From positions 186,001-250,000 of the forward strand of contig JAUSBY010000011.1 of the NCBI GenBank assembly GCA_030651765.1: DNA of 64,000 bases, in the 5' to 3' direction. Below, piece by piece: positions 25,611 through 34,190 of this stretch. Numbering within the stretch: position 1 is the first letter of the stretch; every line of letters begins with the position of its first letter. The notes under the pieces are model-generated. The model saw only the letters and a list, made by a program, of their open reading frames with translations. It did not search any database and was not told the origin of the DNA. The stretch is from Coriobacteriia bacterium (GTDB taxonomy: Bacteria; Actinomycetota; Coriobacteriia; Anaerosomatales; Anaerosomataceae). Made by a program: the position numbers and the translations under genes.

Positions 25611-26396
25611 CTACTGGGCGTTGTCAGCGAAGCGCAGCTGCGCCGTCGTTGCGGCGATGCCCATCACGAACGTGAGTGCGAGGATCACGTAGCTGCCCGC
25701 CGGAAGCGTCTCGACCGGATCGGCCACCATGCCTATCAGCAGCGGTACGATCGACCACGGGAACCACACCGCCCATCCGGTCTTGCCGAACAGGTTGCCA
25801 AGCGCCAGCATGGCGATCGCGAATCCGATGGGAGCCGTGTTCCCGCGGCCCCACACGGTGATCCAGGCAATAACGGGCACGAGCAGGTACGAGAGCCCTG
25901 CCGCGACAAGCAAGTTGACCACCGCGCCCGTCACAAGACCTGCCGAGAAGCCGGGCAGTCCGAGCGCGAACCCGATCGCGATGGACTCGACGAGCACGAA
26001 CGCAACGAGGATCACCCACCACACGGCCGTGACCGCGAGTTTCGTGACCACGAACCAGTGTCGCCCTACCGGTAGCGCGAGCATGTTCTTCGCGGTCTCG
26101 TTGTCGTATTCGCGGCCGAAGACGTAGGCCACGATGAATGCCAGGAGTATCATCCCGCCGATTCCGACGATCAGCGTGAGCATGGACAGGTACGACGGCC
26201 ACGTCGCCTCGAGCCCGGCCAGGTTTGCCTTCGTGCCGAGAAGGCCCATCTGAGCCGCTCGTCCCGGCTCGCGGACGATCCACATGAACAGCGCGATGCC
26301 CAGGGGGCCCATGGAGAGGCCGCCGAGGGTGGCCCACGTGACCTTGCAGCGACGAAGCTTCATGAACTCGGTGGTGAGGACTGCGGTGAGCATCAT
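25611..26396 (-). CDS. ABC-2 type transporter permease
   Basis: The 261 residues begin MLTAVLTTEFMKLRRCKVTW, the usual N-terminus of ABC-2 permeases, and contain six membrane segments and FIVAYVFGREYDNETAKNMLALPVGR between helices 2 and 3, a family signature. It overlaps the ATPase gene by 4 bases and belongs to the TetR-controlled operon. The substrate is unknown. Confidence 0.9.
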   Translation of the reverse strand: MMLTAVLTTEFMKLRRCKVTWATLGGLSMGPLGIALFMWIVREPGRAAQMGLLGTKANLAGLEATWPSYLSMLTLIVGIGGMILLAFIVAYVFGREYDNETAKNMLALPVGRHWFVVTKLAVTAVWWVILVAFVLVESIAIGFALGLPGFSAGLVTGAVVNLLVAAGLSYLLVPVIAWITVWGRGNTAPIGFAIAMLALGNLFGKTGWAVWFPWSIVPLLIGMVADPVETLPAGSYVILALTFVMGIAATTAQLRFADNAQ

Positions 26397-27346
26397 GCCG
26401 CGCTCCCTTCGGCCGGCGATGCCGTCTCCGTGACGGCCTCGCCCCCAGTCAGGCGCAGGAAGTACGCCTCGAGGTCCTCGCGCGAGGGTGTGAGCTGCGT
26501 GAGCTCCAGACCGGCACCCACGAGCAGCCGGGCGATCTCGGGAGCGCGGTTCTCGGCATCGAAGACACGCAGGGTCCCGTCACCGCCGCGCTCGACGTGC
26601 GAGAAACCACTGCCCAGCAGCAGAGACTCGGCGCGGGAGATGTCCTTGGCCGCGATCTCCACGTACGCGCGGGCCTTGGCGTGCAACTCCTCGCGGTCGA
26701 GCTCTTCGAGCAACCGGCCGTCGTGGATGATGCCGATGCGGTCGGCGAGGTGCGCGACCTCGGCCAGGATGTGGCTCGACATGAATACCGTGACACCGTC
26801 GCGATCGGCCAGCGTGCGCAGCAACTCTCGCACCTCGACGATTCCTGCGGGGTCGAGGGCGTTGGCGGGCTCGTCGAGCACGAGCACCTGCGGCGCGTGC
26901 AGCAGAGCTCGGGCGAGCGAGAGGCGCTGCTTGTTGCCCAGCGACAGGCGTCCAGCGCGCCGATCCGCCACCGGTGCGAGTCCGAGCCTATCTATGGCGT
27001 CGTCGGTGCGGGTTCCCGGCGCACCTGTGAGCCGGCGCTGGATATCCAGGTTCTCGCGAACGGTGAGGTTAGGGTAGGCACTCGCGCTCTCGACCAGGTA
27101 GCCCACGTGCGCGAACACGTCCGTTCGGCCGGAGGCGATACGCGCACCGAGCACACTCACCTCTCCACTCGTGGGTCGGATCAGGCCCAGCAGCATGCGG
27201 ATGGTGGTCGTCTTGCCGGCTCCGTTGCGCCCCAGGAAGCCGTAGATCTCTCCGCGCCGCACGTCGAGATCGAGGACGTCGACCGCGAGTACTTCCCGAT
27301 AGCGCTTGGTGAGTGCGCTTGTGGCGATGACGGTGTCCGCACTCAT
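26393..27346 (-). CDS. ABC transporter ATPase with altered signature
   Basis: A protein of 317 residues with Walker A GRNGAGKTTTIRML, Walker B VLVLDEPANALDP and SSHILAEV. The signature LSGGQ is replaced by LSLGNKQR, seen in some antibiotic and bacitracin-type ABC-2 exporters. About 95 C-terminal residues form an extra domain. ATG 27346 overlaps the TetR stop, so the operon is tetR-ATPase-permease. Confidence 0.93.
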   Translation of the reverse strand: MSADTVIATSALTKRYREVLAVDVLDLDVRRGEIYGFLGRNGAGKTTTIRMLLGLIRPTSGEVSVLGARIASGRTDVFAHVGYLVESASAYPNLTVRENLDIQRRLTGAPGTRTDDAIDRLGLAPVADRRAGRLSLGNKQRLSLARALLHAPQVLVLDEPANALDPAGIVEVRELLRTLADRDGVTVFMSSHILAEVAHLADRIGIIHDGRLLEELDREELHAKARAYVEIAAKDISRAESLLLGSGFSHVERGGDGTLRVFDAENRAPEIARLLVGAGLELTQLTPSREDLEAYFLRLTGGEAVTETASPAEGSAA

Positions 27347-27939
27347 GAGGTCGCTCCCCTGTAGCCGAGTGTACGCAACGCGAGATCGGTCGCCGCCTCG
27401 ATGGCCTTGGGCATGTCGGCGGCTGCGGTACCTGCGAGTTCGATGCTCTGGAGCCCCGCCCCCACGAACCATGCCGCGGCGTGAGGATCGGGGACGTCGA
27501 AAGAGCCTTCCGCGATGCCCCGGACGATGATCTCCTCCACCAGCGACACCATCCGGGTCGCGAGGTGCTCGGTCAGCCGGTCGTGCAGGGCACGGTTCTC
27601 GGGGCGGTGGATGAAGTCGGCGAGCTCCACAACTCCGCGATCGGCGTCGAATCCGGTGAGCACATCGCGCAGGCCGAGGAGCTTCTCGACGGCGGTCGCC
27701 CCGGGCTTGCTGACGGCGGCCTCGATGGCCGCCAGCATCGCGTTCGCGATCTGGTCGACCACGGCGACGAGGACATCGCTCTTGGAGTCGAAGTAGAGGT
27801 AGAAGGTGCCCTGGGCGACCCCGGCCGCCTTCACGATATCGCTGATCGTCGTGTCGGCGACGCCCCGTTCGGCGAAAGCGGTCGCGGCCGCCAAGGCGAG
27901 ATCGGCGCGACGGGCGGCACGGTCGACGATCTTGGGCAC
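27343..27939 (-). CDS. TetR family regulator
   Basis: The 198 residues open with the TetR helix-turn-helix: FAERGVADTTISDIVKAAGVAQGTFYLYFDSKSDVL (about 22-58). The C-terminal part is a ligand/dimer domain. It is the first gene of the ABC operon, and a perfect 14-bp-arm palindrome lies 20 bases upstream, so autoregulation is likely. Confidence 0.95.
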   Translation of the reverse strand: MPKIVDRAARRADLALAAATAFAERGVADTTISDIVKAAGVAQGTFYLYFDSKSDVLVAVVDQIANAMLAAIEAAVSKPGATAVEKLLGLRDVLTGFDADRGVVELADFIHRPENRALHDRLTEHLATRMVSLVEEIIVRGIAEGSFDVPDPHAAAWFVGAGLQSIELAGTAAADMPKAIEAATDLALRTLGYRGATS

Positions 27940-27958
27940 GGGGACTCGGTTCTCGCAG

Positions 27959-27987
27959 GTATTATGACTGACCGTCAGTCATAATAC
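27959..27987. promoter_or_regulatory. TetR operator, perfect palindrome
   Basis: Two 14-base arms, GTATTATGACTGAC and GTCAGTCATAATAC, around a single C. The core TGACTGAC-C-GTCAGTCA is a typical TetR-family site. The arms also contain TATTAT and TATAAT-like sequence, so the site overlaps promoter elements. Confidence 0.85.
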
Positions 27988-28035
27988 GCCCCCGAAGGAC
28001 GGACCGCAAGTGCTTCTCGGCAGGTGAACCGACGG

Positions 28036-28280
28036 CGAGTCCAAGCCCGGCCGCTGGGTGCACTACGGCATGACGTCGAGCGACCTGGGCGCAGGCGCTC
28101 AAGCGTGCGGAGAGCCCCGACCGTCACGCGCCCGTACTCGCGGTGCGTGCCACCGTGGTCGCCACCGCCGAGCGCGTCGTGCTCGGCGACAGCTTCATCG
28201 CCACCGACTACCTCCTGGCCAAGCTCGAATGGATCCTCGACGGGCTCGTGGTGTATCCCGAGGCTACCGCGAGCGGCCGA
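28036..28280 (+). pseudogene. Remnant of a purB duplicate made of colinear fragments
   Basis: Five or six pieces match purB (24120) in the same order with large gaps removed: 28038-28090 matches about 24386-24439, 28091-28115 matches about 24618-24642, 28116-28140 matches about 24795-24834, 28148-28170 matches about 24828-24850, 28168-28264 matches about 25069-25166, and a last short piece matches 25328. Differences inside pieces are few and mostly silent. No complete protein can be made. It lies between the tetR operator and an unrelated gene. Confidence 0.8.
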
Positions 28281-28363
28281 CCGCCCGTCGGACGACGCTC
28301 ATCTGATCCGACGATCGCGCCGATACTTCGAACACCTGGTACTTCCCACGGATCAGGAGTGAG

Positions 28364-29065
28364 GTGGCCGTGCGCTCCGTCGAACCCATGCTTGCAGACG
28401 CGCGGTCGCACTACGCGTCCGACCCCGACCTCGGCCGGGTGGCGCTCAACGCGACCTCGTGGGTCGAGGCCAATCTCGCGCTGGAGCTGCTCGCCGAGGC
28501 CGTGCCGGAAAAGGCGCTCGTGACGCTCGCGAACATCCGTGAGGCCATCAAGGAGCTCCCGCGCTGCCCACTTTCGATGGCGCTCGACTTCGAGCGACTG
28601 GCCGAGGTATGGGAACTCACGCGCGAGGGCATGGCGTGGGTTCGCGCCTTCGAAGACACCGACGGCGGATTCAGCATCGCGCTCCTCGGTGACGGCAACC
28701 ACTGCTACGACATCGTCGTGCGTACGGAGCATCGCACGCTCATGTGGATGCCGAAGTGCAGCGAAGACGACTTCCTCAACCCCGACATCATCGACCTTGT
28801 CATGGAGCGGCCGGCCATACTCGGCAACGTCGTGGAACTCCTCAAGGCCATGGGGCTGCCGTTCTACCCGACGTTCTATCTCTCGCTCGAAGACTGGCGG
28901 CAGGAGTACGCCCAGGCGGTCTTCGAGGAGGTCGTTAACGGCTTCGGCAGCGACGCAAAGGCCGGCCCGGTTCGCGAGAAGCGTACCGATGAAGCGAACC
29001 CTCACGGGACGCAGGTCAGGTTCCGGGGCGTGAGTGACGACGGCGGGCTTGCCTGGCTCATCTGA
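28364..29065 (+). CDS. Hypothetical soluble protein
   Basis: A protein of 233 residues without signal peptide or membrane segment and no family I recognise. The first 100 residues are helical (VEANLALELLAEAVPEKALV), followed by a beta part (GGFSIALLGDGNHCYDIVVRTEH) and helices. AGGAG lies 4 bases before GTG 28364. It is convergent with the CopB-like ATPase. Its upstream DNA is the purB remnant. Confidence 0.7.
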   Translation: MAVRSVEPMLADARSHYASDPDLGRVALNATSWVEANLALELLAEAVPEKALVTLANIREAIKELPRCPLSMALDFERLAEVWELTREGMAWVRAFEDTDGGFSIALLGDGNHCYDIVVRTEHRTLMWMPKCSEDDFLNPDIIDLVMERPAILGNVVELLKAMGLPFYPTFYLSLEDWRQEYAQAVFEEVVNGFGSDAKAGPVREKRTDEANPHGTQVRFRGVSDDGGLAWLI

Positions 29066-29075
29066 GCCGGACATC

Positions 29076-31136
29076 TCAGCGCGCGGAGGTCCAACGCCGG
29101 AGCAGCTGCGCGTTTGCCGCCACGATCACGGTGCTTGCCGACATGAGCACCGCCCCCACCGCCGGTGAGAGCACGATCCCCCACCCTGCCAGCACGCCGG
29201 CCGCAAGCGGGATGGCCACGATGTTGTAACCCGCCGCCCACCACAGGTTCTGAAGCATCTTGCGGTACGTAGCGCGCGAGAGCGAGATGATCGCCGGCAC
29301 ATCGCGCGGGTCCGAGCGCACGAGCACCACGTCGCCGGCCTCGACAGCCACCTCGGTTCCCGCGCCGATGGCGATGCCCACATCGGCGGTCACGAGCGCG
29401 GGCGCGTCGTTGACGCCGTCGCCCACCATCGCCACACGTTTGCCGCCAGCCTGCAGCTTCTCGATCTCGGCCGCCTTGTCGGCGGGCAGTACCTCGGCAA
29501 GCACGCGGTCGATGCCGAGTTCGTCGGCCACCGAGCGTGCCACGGCCTCCGCGTCGCCGGTGAGCATCGCAACCTCGATGCCGACCTCGTGCAGGCGCTC
29601 GATGGCCTCGCGCGACTCGGGGCGTACCGCGTCGGCGATCGCGAAGAGTGCGCGAACCGCGCCCGCGTCGACCAGGTATACGACCGAGCGGCCCGCCTCG
29701 GCGGCACGTGAGGCGGCATTGGCGAGGGCCTGCGGAACGTCGAGCCCTTCCGACGCGAGCAGCGCCGGTCCGCCGACCGCGACCTCGCGACCGTCCACGG
29801 TGGCGCGGACGCCGGTGCCGGGAAGCGCCGCGAAGCCCTGCGCGTGCGGCACGTCGACGCCCTCCTCGGCAGCGCGTGTGGCGATCGCGCGTGCCACCGG
29901 GTGCTCGGAGTCGCCTTCCACAGCCGCGGCCAGACGCAGGGCTTCGGTAAGCGTGATCCCGTCTGTGGCCGCGTCCACCACGCGGTGCTCGGCGAGTGTG
30001 AGCGTGCCGGTCTTGTCGAACACGACGATGTCGAGCAGTCGCGCCTCCTCCAGGCCGCGCCGGTCGCGGACGAGCAGCCCGTTGCGCGCACCGAGCGTCG
30101 TTGAGATCGCCACCACGAGGGGCACGGCGAGGCCGAGCGCATGCGGGCATGCGATGACGAGCACGGTGACCACCCGCTCGATCACGTATGCCCACTCGGC
30201 GCCCATGGCCGACCAGATCACGGCTGTCAGCGCCGCGGAGCCGATGGCGACGAAGGTCAGGAGACGCGCGGCGCGGTCGGCTAGGTCCTGCGCGCGCGAG
30301 CGCGAGGCCTGCGCGCCAGCCACGAGCCGCATGATGCCCGCAAGCGCGGTCGCGTCGCCGGTGTGGGTGACCCGCACGCGCAGCGACCCGGCGCCGTTGA
30401 CGGTCCCCGCGATCACGCGGGCGTCGGGAGTCTTGTCCACCAGCCGGGACTCACCGGTGATCATCGACTCGTCGACGCTGCTCTCACCCTCGGTCACGGT
30501 GCCGTCGGCAGGCAGGCGCGCGCCGGGACGTACGAGCACGAGGTCGTCGGTCACGAGTTCGTGGATCGGCACCTCGGCGGTCCCGCCGCTCGCGTTGAGG
30601 CGAACCGCCACGTCGGGCATGAGTTTCGCGAGTTCGGCGAGCGCGCCGCGAGCCTGTGTGACGGAGCGCATCTCTATCCAGTGTCCGAGGAGCATGATCG
30701 TCACGAGCGTGGCGAGCTCCCACCACAGATCGTCGCCGGGCACGCCGAGCGTGACCGCCATGCTGAAGACGAACGCCACCGAGATCGCGAGCGAGATGAG
30801 CGTCATCATCCCCGGCAGGCGGTCACGCAGCTCGGCGAGTGCGCCGCGCAGGAATGGCAGGCCGCCGTAGAGGAAGACGATGGTGCCGAGAACCGGCGGG
30901 ATGTATGCCGAGCCCGGGAAGACGGGGGCCGAGTAGCCGAGGAGGTGCTGGACCATCCCGGACCACACCACGGTGGGGACGGTCAGCGCGAGCGAGAGCC
31001 AGAAGCGGTCGCGGAACATCGCCACGCTGTGTCCCGCATGACGTTCGTGACCGGCGGGATGCCCGGTGTGAGCGCCGTCGGTCGCGCCGTGTGCCGCGTC
31101 ACCGCTCTGTGTGTGGCCTGCGTGCTCGTCGTCCAT
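29076..31136 (-). CDS. Heavy-metal P1B-type ATPase, CopB-like
   Basis: The 686 residues start with a His-rich tail (HAGHTQSG to HAGHSV, residues 5-37) in place of a CxxC metal domain. The membrane metal motif is CPH at 330-332, TGES lies in the actuator, DKTGT with Asp 374 and GDGVNDAPALVTADVG close the set. CPH and the His-rich tail are marks of the CopB subgroup (Cu+/Ag+ or Cu2+ export). GGAGG lies 7 bases upstream of ATG. Confidence 0.92.
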   Translation of the reverse strand: MDDEHAGHTQSGDAAHGATDGAHTGHPAGHERHAGHSVAMFRDRFWLSLALTVPTVVWSGMVQHLLGYSAPVFPGSAYIPPVLGTIVFLYGGLPFLRGALAELRDRLPGMMTLISLAISVAFVFSMAVTLGVPGDDLWWELATLVTIMLLGHWIEMRSVTQARGALAELAKLMPDVAVRLNASGGTAEVPIHELVTDDLVLVRPGARLPADGTVTEGESSVDESMITGESRLVDKTPDARVIAGTVNGAGSLRVRVTHTGDATALAGIMRLVAGAQASRSRAQDLADRAARLLTFVAIGSAALTAVIWSAMGAEWAYVIERVVTVLVIACPHALGLAVPLVVAISTTLGARNGLLVRDRRGLEEARLLDIVVFDKTGTLTLAEHRVVDAATDGITLTEALRLAAAVEGDSEHPVARAIATRAAEEGVDVPHAQGFAALPGTGVRATVDGREVAVGGPALLASEGLDVPQALANAASRAAEAGRSVVYLVDAGAVRALFAIADAVRPESREAIERLHEVGIEVAMLTGDAEAVARSVADELGIDRVLAEVLPADKAAEIEKLQAGGKRVAMVGDGVNDAPALVTADVGIAIGAGTEVAVEAGDVVLVRSDPRDVPAIISLSRATYRKMLQNLWWAAGYNIVAIPLAAGVLAGWGIVLSPAVGAVLMSASTVIVAANAQLLRRWTSAR

Positions 31137-31194
31137 GCCCCGACCTCCGGATGCCGAGGGGGTCTCCGGGGATTATGGCCGAGGAGGGTGCGTC

Positions 31195-31695
31195 TCAACC
31201 CTCGAGCGGAAGGTGAGCGAGCGACGCGCCCCATGCGCGTGCCCGCTCGATCTCGCCGTCGCGCATCGGTCCGTACGAGCCCGCCACGATGAAGCGTTCC
31301 GGTTTGGCGATGGCCCGGTAGCCGACTCGCGCGAGTCCCCGGCCGATGACACGCCCCGAGCTTCCGGGCGACCAGGTGAACCCCGTCTCGAACGTGGCAT
31401 AGCGGCCGCTGCCCCGGGGCAGGTCGTCTAACCACTCGCGCATCGGCGTGTGCGACAGGTCCGCCGCCTGCGGCGCCTTGCGGTCCTGGGAGATGCTCTT
31501 GCGCATGTTGGCGGTGGTGAGGCTGAAGCCGAGGATCGGAGCGCCCGCCACGACGAGGTCGGCGGAGCCGAGCGCCTCGGCGGTCGCCTCGTCGGTGGAG
31601 AGCACCGGGGTCCCCGGTCCCATGCCCTCGGCTATGGCGCGGGCGACGTGCGCGGTGTTCCCCCAGAACGACTCGTACACCACGATCGCGCTCAC
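31195..31695 (-). CDS. Flavodoxin family protein
   Basis: The 166 residues begin AIVVYESFWGNTAHVARAIAEG, the FMN phosphate loop, and VVAGAPILGFSL matches the second flavin loop. GTG 31695 overlaps the preceding gene's stop by 4 bases. The partner is unknown. It differs clearly from the flavodoxin-like protein at 7594. Confidence 0.85.
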   Translation of the reverse strand: MSAIVVYESFWGNTAHVARAIAEGMGPGTPVLSTDEATAEALGSADLVVAGAPILGFSLTTANMRKSISQDRKAPQAADLSHTPMREWLDDLPRGSGRYATFETGFTWSPGSSGRVIGRGLARVGYRAIAKPERFIVAGSYGPMRDGEIERARAWGASLAHLPLEG

Positions 31696-33185
31696 TTGGC
31701 GCTTCTCCTGACGCCGACGACGATGACGGCGGCAGCCGCCAGCAGCCCGACAGCGACGAGAGCGCCGAGGTACGGCTTGGTGCTGACTCCCTTTGGCGGC
31801 GCCTCGGTGGTCTCTTCTTCAGACTCTGCGGGCTCTCCTGAGTCGGGCAGACTCCCGGACGGGTCCGTGAGTTGCGCGAGCGCCGCTGGCTCCTCGAAGG
31901 CGGCCGGCGGTGCGATCCCCGTCACCGCTTCGAACGTGGCGAGCTTCGGCAGGGGCGCCTCGGAGAACGTGACTTCCGAGATGTACGTCTCGTCGCGCTC
32001 ATTGGTACCCGGATAGACGTCGACGATCGTCACTCTGGCCGAGTCGGCCTCGGCCCGTACCGTGAAGACCTGGAGCCCCATCTCGTCGGCCAGCGGGAGC
32101 TCCACTCCGGTGCCGTCGGAGAAATCGACCTTGAGCGTCTTGGGGCGGTTGTACTTGGCGAAGAGATCCGCGCGCTTCTGGTAGCCGGGGAGCACGCGGA
32201 TCTCGCGTACGTCCCGGCTCTCCCCGAAGCCGATGTCGACCCACTCGCCGATGCCGGGGCCGTCGGCGTCCTCGGCCCAGGCCGTCGACGGCTGGCCGTC
32301 GCGGATCGCGTACGGATCGTACGTGTACTCTCCGAGTTCGAGGTGGCCGGAGGCCTTCGTCGCCTCGACCGGATCGAACTCCCGCGTCCACTCGGAGAAC
32401 CATGCGAAGGCGAGGAGCGGATCGTGGTCGCGAGTGGGCTCGTAGTCTTCGTAGACCCACTCGTAGACGTTCGGTGCCGGTTTACCGAACGCACGAAGCA
32501 GCCGCGCGCGCTCGGGCTCGGTCCACTCGTACCCGGCTTCGGTCTCCATGACGAGGTCGACCTGTTCGCCGTCGAAGTCCTCGGCCAGGGTGTAGCGGAC
32601 CACGGTCTTGCCGATGGTGCCGGCCCAGCCGGCTCCGGTGTGTACGAGGTACGGGTAGTAGCCCGCTCCGCTCGCCTCGGACCCCGCCGGGCTCAGCGCC
32701 TCGGCCAGCTCGCCGCTCATCACGGAGACATCGGGTGTGCCGAGATAGGTGACGGTCATCATCGACTCGCCGGGCGGGAAGACCGCGTCTCGTGTGAACC
32801 AGATGACCGGCCACTCGGCATCGCCGTCCGAGTCGAAGCCCGGCTCCTGTGTGACCGCGAGTTCCTGGCCGTTCAGCCACGCCCGGAACGCCGCGGGCGG
32901 GACGCCGCGGTTACCCTCTTCGTTCTCGAAGTCAGGGAAGGGGAAGCCGATCTTGAGGGCTTTGTCGGCATCCGAGCTGTTCACGAACTTGAAGTCGATG
33001 CGGTACAGCGCGTAGCCGCGCATGCAGATGATCTGGACCGCCTCCGAGTCCATGCGGATATCAGTGTCGGTCAGTGGTCGCACGGCCGCGCCTTGCGTGC
33101 CTACCGCCGAGTCGTTGGCGAGCGCGACAGGCGCCGAGATGACGAGTGCGCACAGGATGATCATCACGAGCCCGGTCCGTCTCAT
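31692..33185 (-). CDS. Secreted, membrane-tethered protein with discoidin-like domain
   Basis: The 497 residues begin with a signal peptide (cleaved near ALAND, residue 24), followed by a beta-rich domain (FKFVNSSDADKALKIGFPFPDF), a galactose/glycan-binding discoidin-like domain of the NADase-associated type (about residues 285-415, DGQPSTAWAEDADGPGIGEW), an acidic linker and one C-terminal membrane helix. It is exposed on the outer face. Overlaps dusB by 4 bases. Ligand unknown. Confidence 0.75.
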   Translation of the reverse strand: MRRTGLVMIILCALVISAPVALANDSAVGTQGAAVRPLTDTDIRMDSEAVQIICMRGYALYRIDFKFVNSSDADKALKIGFPFPDFENEEGNRGVPPAAFRAWLNGQELAVTQEPGFDSDGDAEWPVIWFTRDAVFPPGESMMTVTYLGTPDVSVMSGELAEALSPAGSEASGAGYYPYLVHTGAGWAGTIGKTVVRYTLAEDFDGEQVDLVMETEAGYEWTEPERARLLRAFGKPAPNVYEWVYEDYEPTRDHDPLLAFAWFSEWTREFDPVEATKASGHLELGEYTYDPYAIRDGQPSTAWAEDADGPGIGEWVDIGFGESRDVREIRVLPGYQKRADLFAKYNRPKTLKVDFSDGTGVELPLADEMGLQVFTVRAEADSARVTIVDVYPGTNERDETYISEVTFSEAPLPKLATFEAVTGIAPPAAFEEPAALAQLTDPSGSLPDSGEPAESEEETTEAPPKGVSTKPYLGALVAVGLLAAAAVIVVGVRRSAK

Positions 33186-34186
33186 GATCCGCTCCCCTCG
33201 AGATACGCCAGGTACTCGGCAAGCAACGCGTCGAGCCCCTCGGGCGACGTGACCGAGTTTACCTGTTCGCGCACCCGCGCGGCACCTGGCATGCCGACGA
33301 TGTACCAGCCGACGTGCTTGCGCATGCGCGTCACGGCGTGCTCGCCGCTGAAGGCGACGAGTGCCCGGGCGTGCTCGCGCGCCATCGCCACGCGCTCCAG
33401 CGCGGTGGGCGACGCGAGCTCCTCCCCTCCGTCGAGCAGTGCGCGCGTCTCGCGGAAGATCCACGGGTTGCCCTGCGCGCCGCGGGCGACCATGATCGCG
33501 TCGACGCCGGTCTGCTCGAGCATCGCTTTGGCGTCAGCGGCCGAGAACACGTCTCCCGAGCCGATCACGGGGATCAACACCGCACCTGCGACTGCGGCGA
33601 TGACACCCCAGTCGGCCTCTCCCCGGTAGAACTGCGCGCGGGTCCGGCCGTGGACGCACACGGCCGCCGCTCCCGCCGCTTCCATCGCGCGGGCGAACTC
33701 GGCGGCGTTGATCTCGGAGCTGTCCCAGCCGCTGCGGAACTTCGCGGTCACGGGGACGCTGACAGCGGCTGCAACGCGCTCGACGATCTCGGCGGCAAGC
33801 GCGGGAGTCCGCATGAGCGCGCTGCCCTCGCCTCTTGCGACGACCTTGCTGACCGGACAGCCCATGTTGATGTCGATCAGCGCGACATCGGGGCCGTACT
33901 CGGCCACGATGCGAGCGGCCTGCTCGGCCATGACCACCGGCTCGGAGCCGAAGAGCTGCACGCCGCACGGAGTCTCGGCAGGGTCGAAGGTCAGCAGTGC
34001 GCGCGTGACGGCGCCGTCCGGGTTGTAGTGCAGGCCCTTCGCGCTGATCATCTCGGTGTACGTGAGGGCCGCACCCATGCGCTTGCAGATGCCGCGGAAC
34101 GGCGCCTCGGTCACGCCGGCCATCGGGCCGAGGACGACCGAGCCGGGTGGCAGCAGCGAGCGGATATCGGAACGGGCCGTGTTCAT
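33182..34186 (-). CDS. dusB: tRNA-dihydrouridine synthase
   Basis: Flavin enzyme reducing uridine in tRNA D-loops. The 334 residues show a TIM-barrel start (LGPMAGVTEAPFRGICKRMGA), the signature DINMGCPVSKVV with the catalytic Cys, then VHGRTRAQFY, GSGDVFSA and ARGAQGNPWIF (FMN phosphate). Length is normal. It leads the operon with the discoidin-like and flavodoxin genes. Confidence 0.95.
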   Translation of the reverse strand: MNTARSDIRSLLPPGSVVLGPMAGVTEAPFRGICKRMGAALTYTEMISAKGLHYNPDGAVTRALLTFDPAETPCGVQLFGSEPVVMAEQAARIVAEYGPDVALIDINMGCPVSKVVARGEGSALMRTPALAAEIVERVAAAVSVPVTAKFRSGWDSSEINAAEFARAMEAAGAAAVCVHGRTRAQFYRGEADWGVIAAVAGAVLIPVIGSGDVFSAADAKAMLEQTGVDAIMVARGAQGNPWIFRETRALLDGGEELASPTALERVAMAREHARALVAFSGEHAVTRMRKHVGWYIVGMPGAARVREQVNSVTSPEGLDALLAEYLAYLEGSGS

Positions 34187-34190
34187 CCCC

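Noticed and set aside
31137-31194. Hairpin between the CopB-like and flavodoxin genes
   Set aside because: Only weak, interrupted pairing; better explained as the ribosome site and upstream sequence of the ATPase gene.
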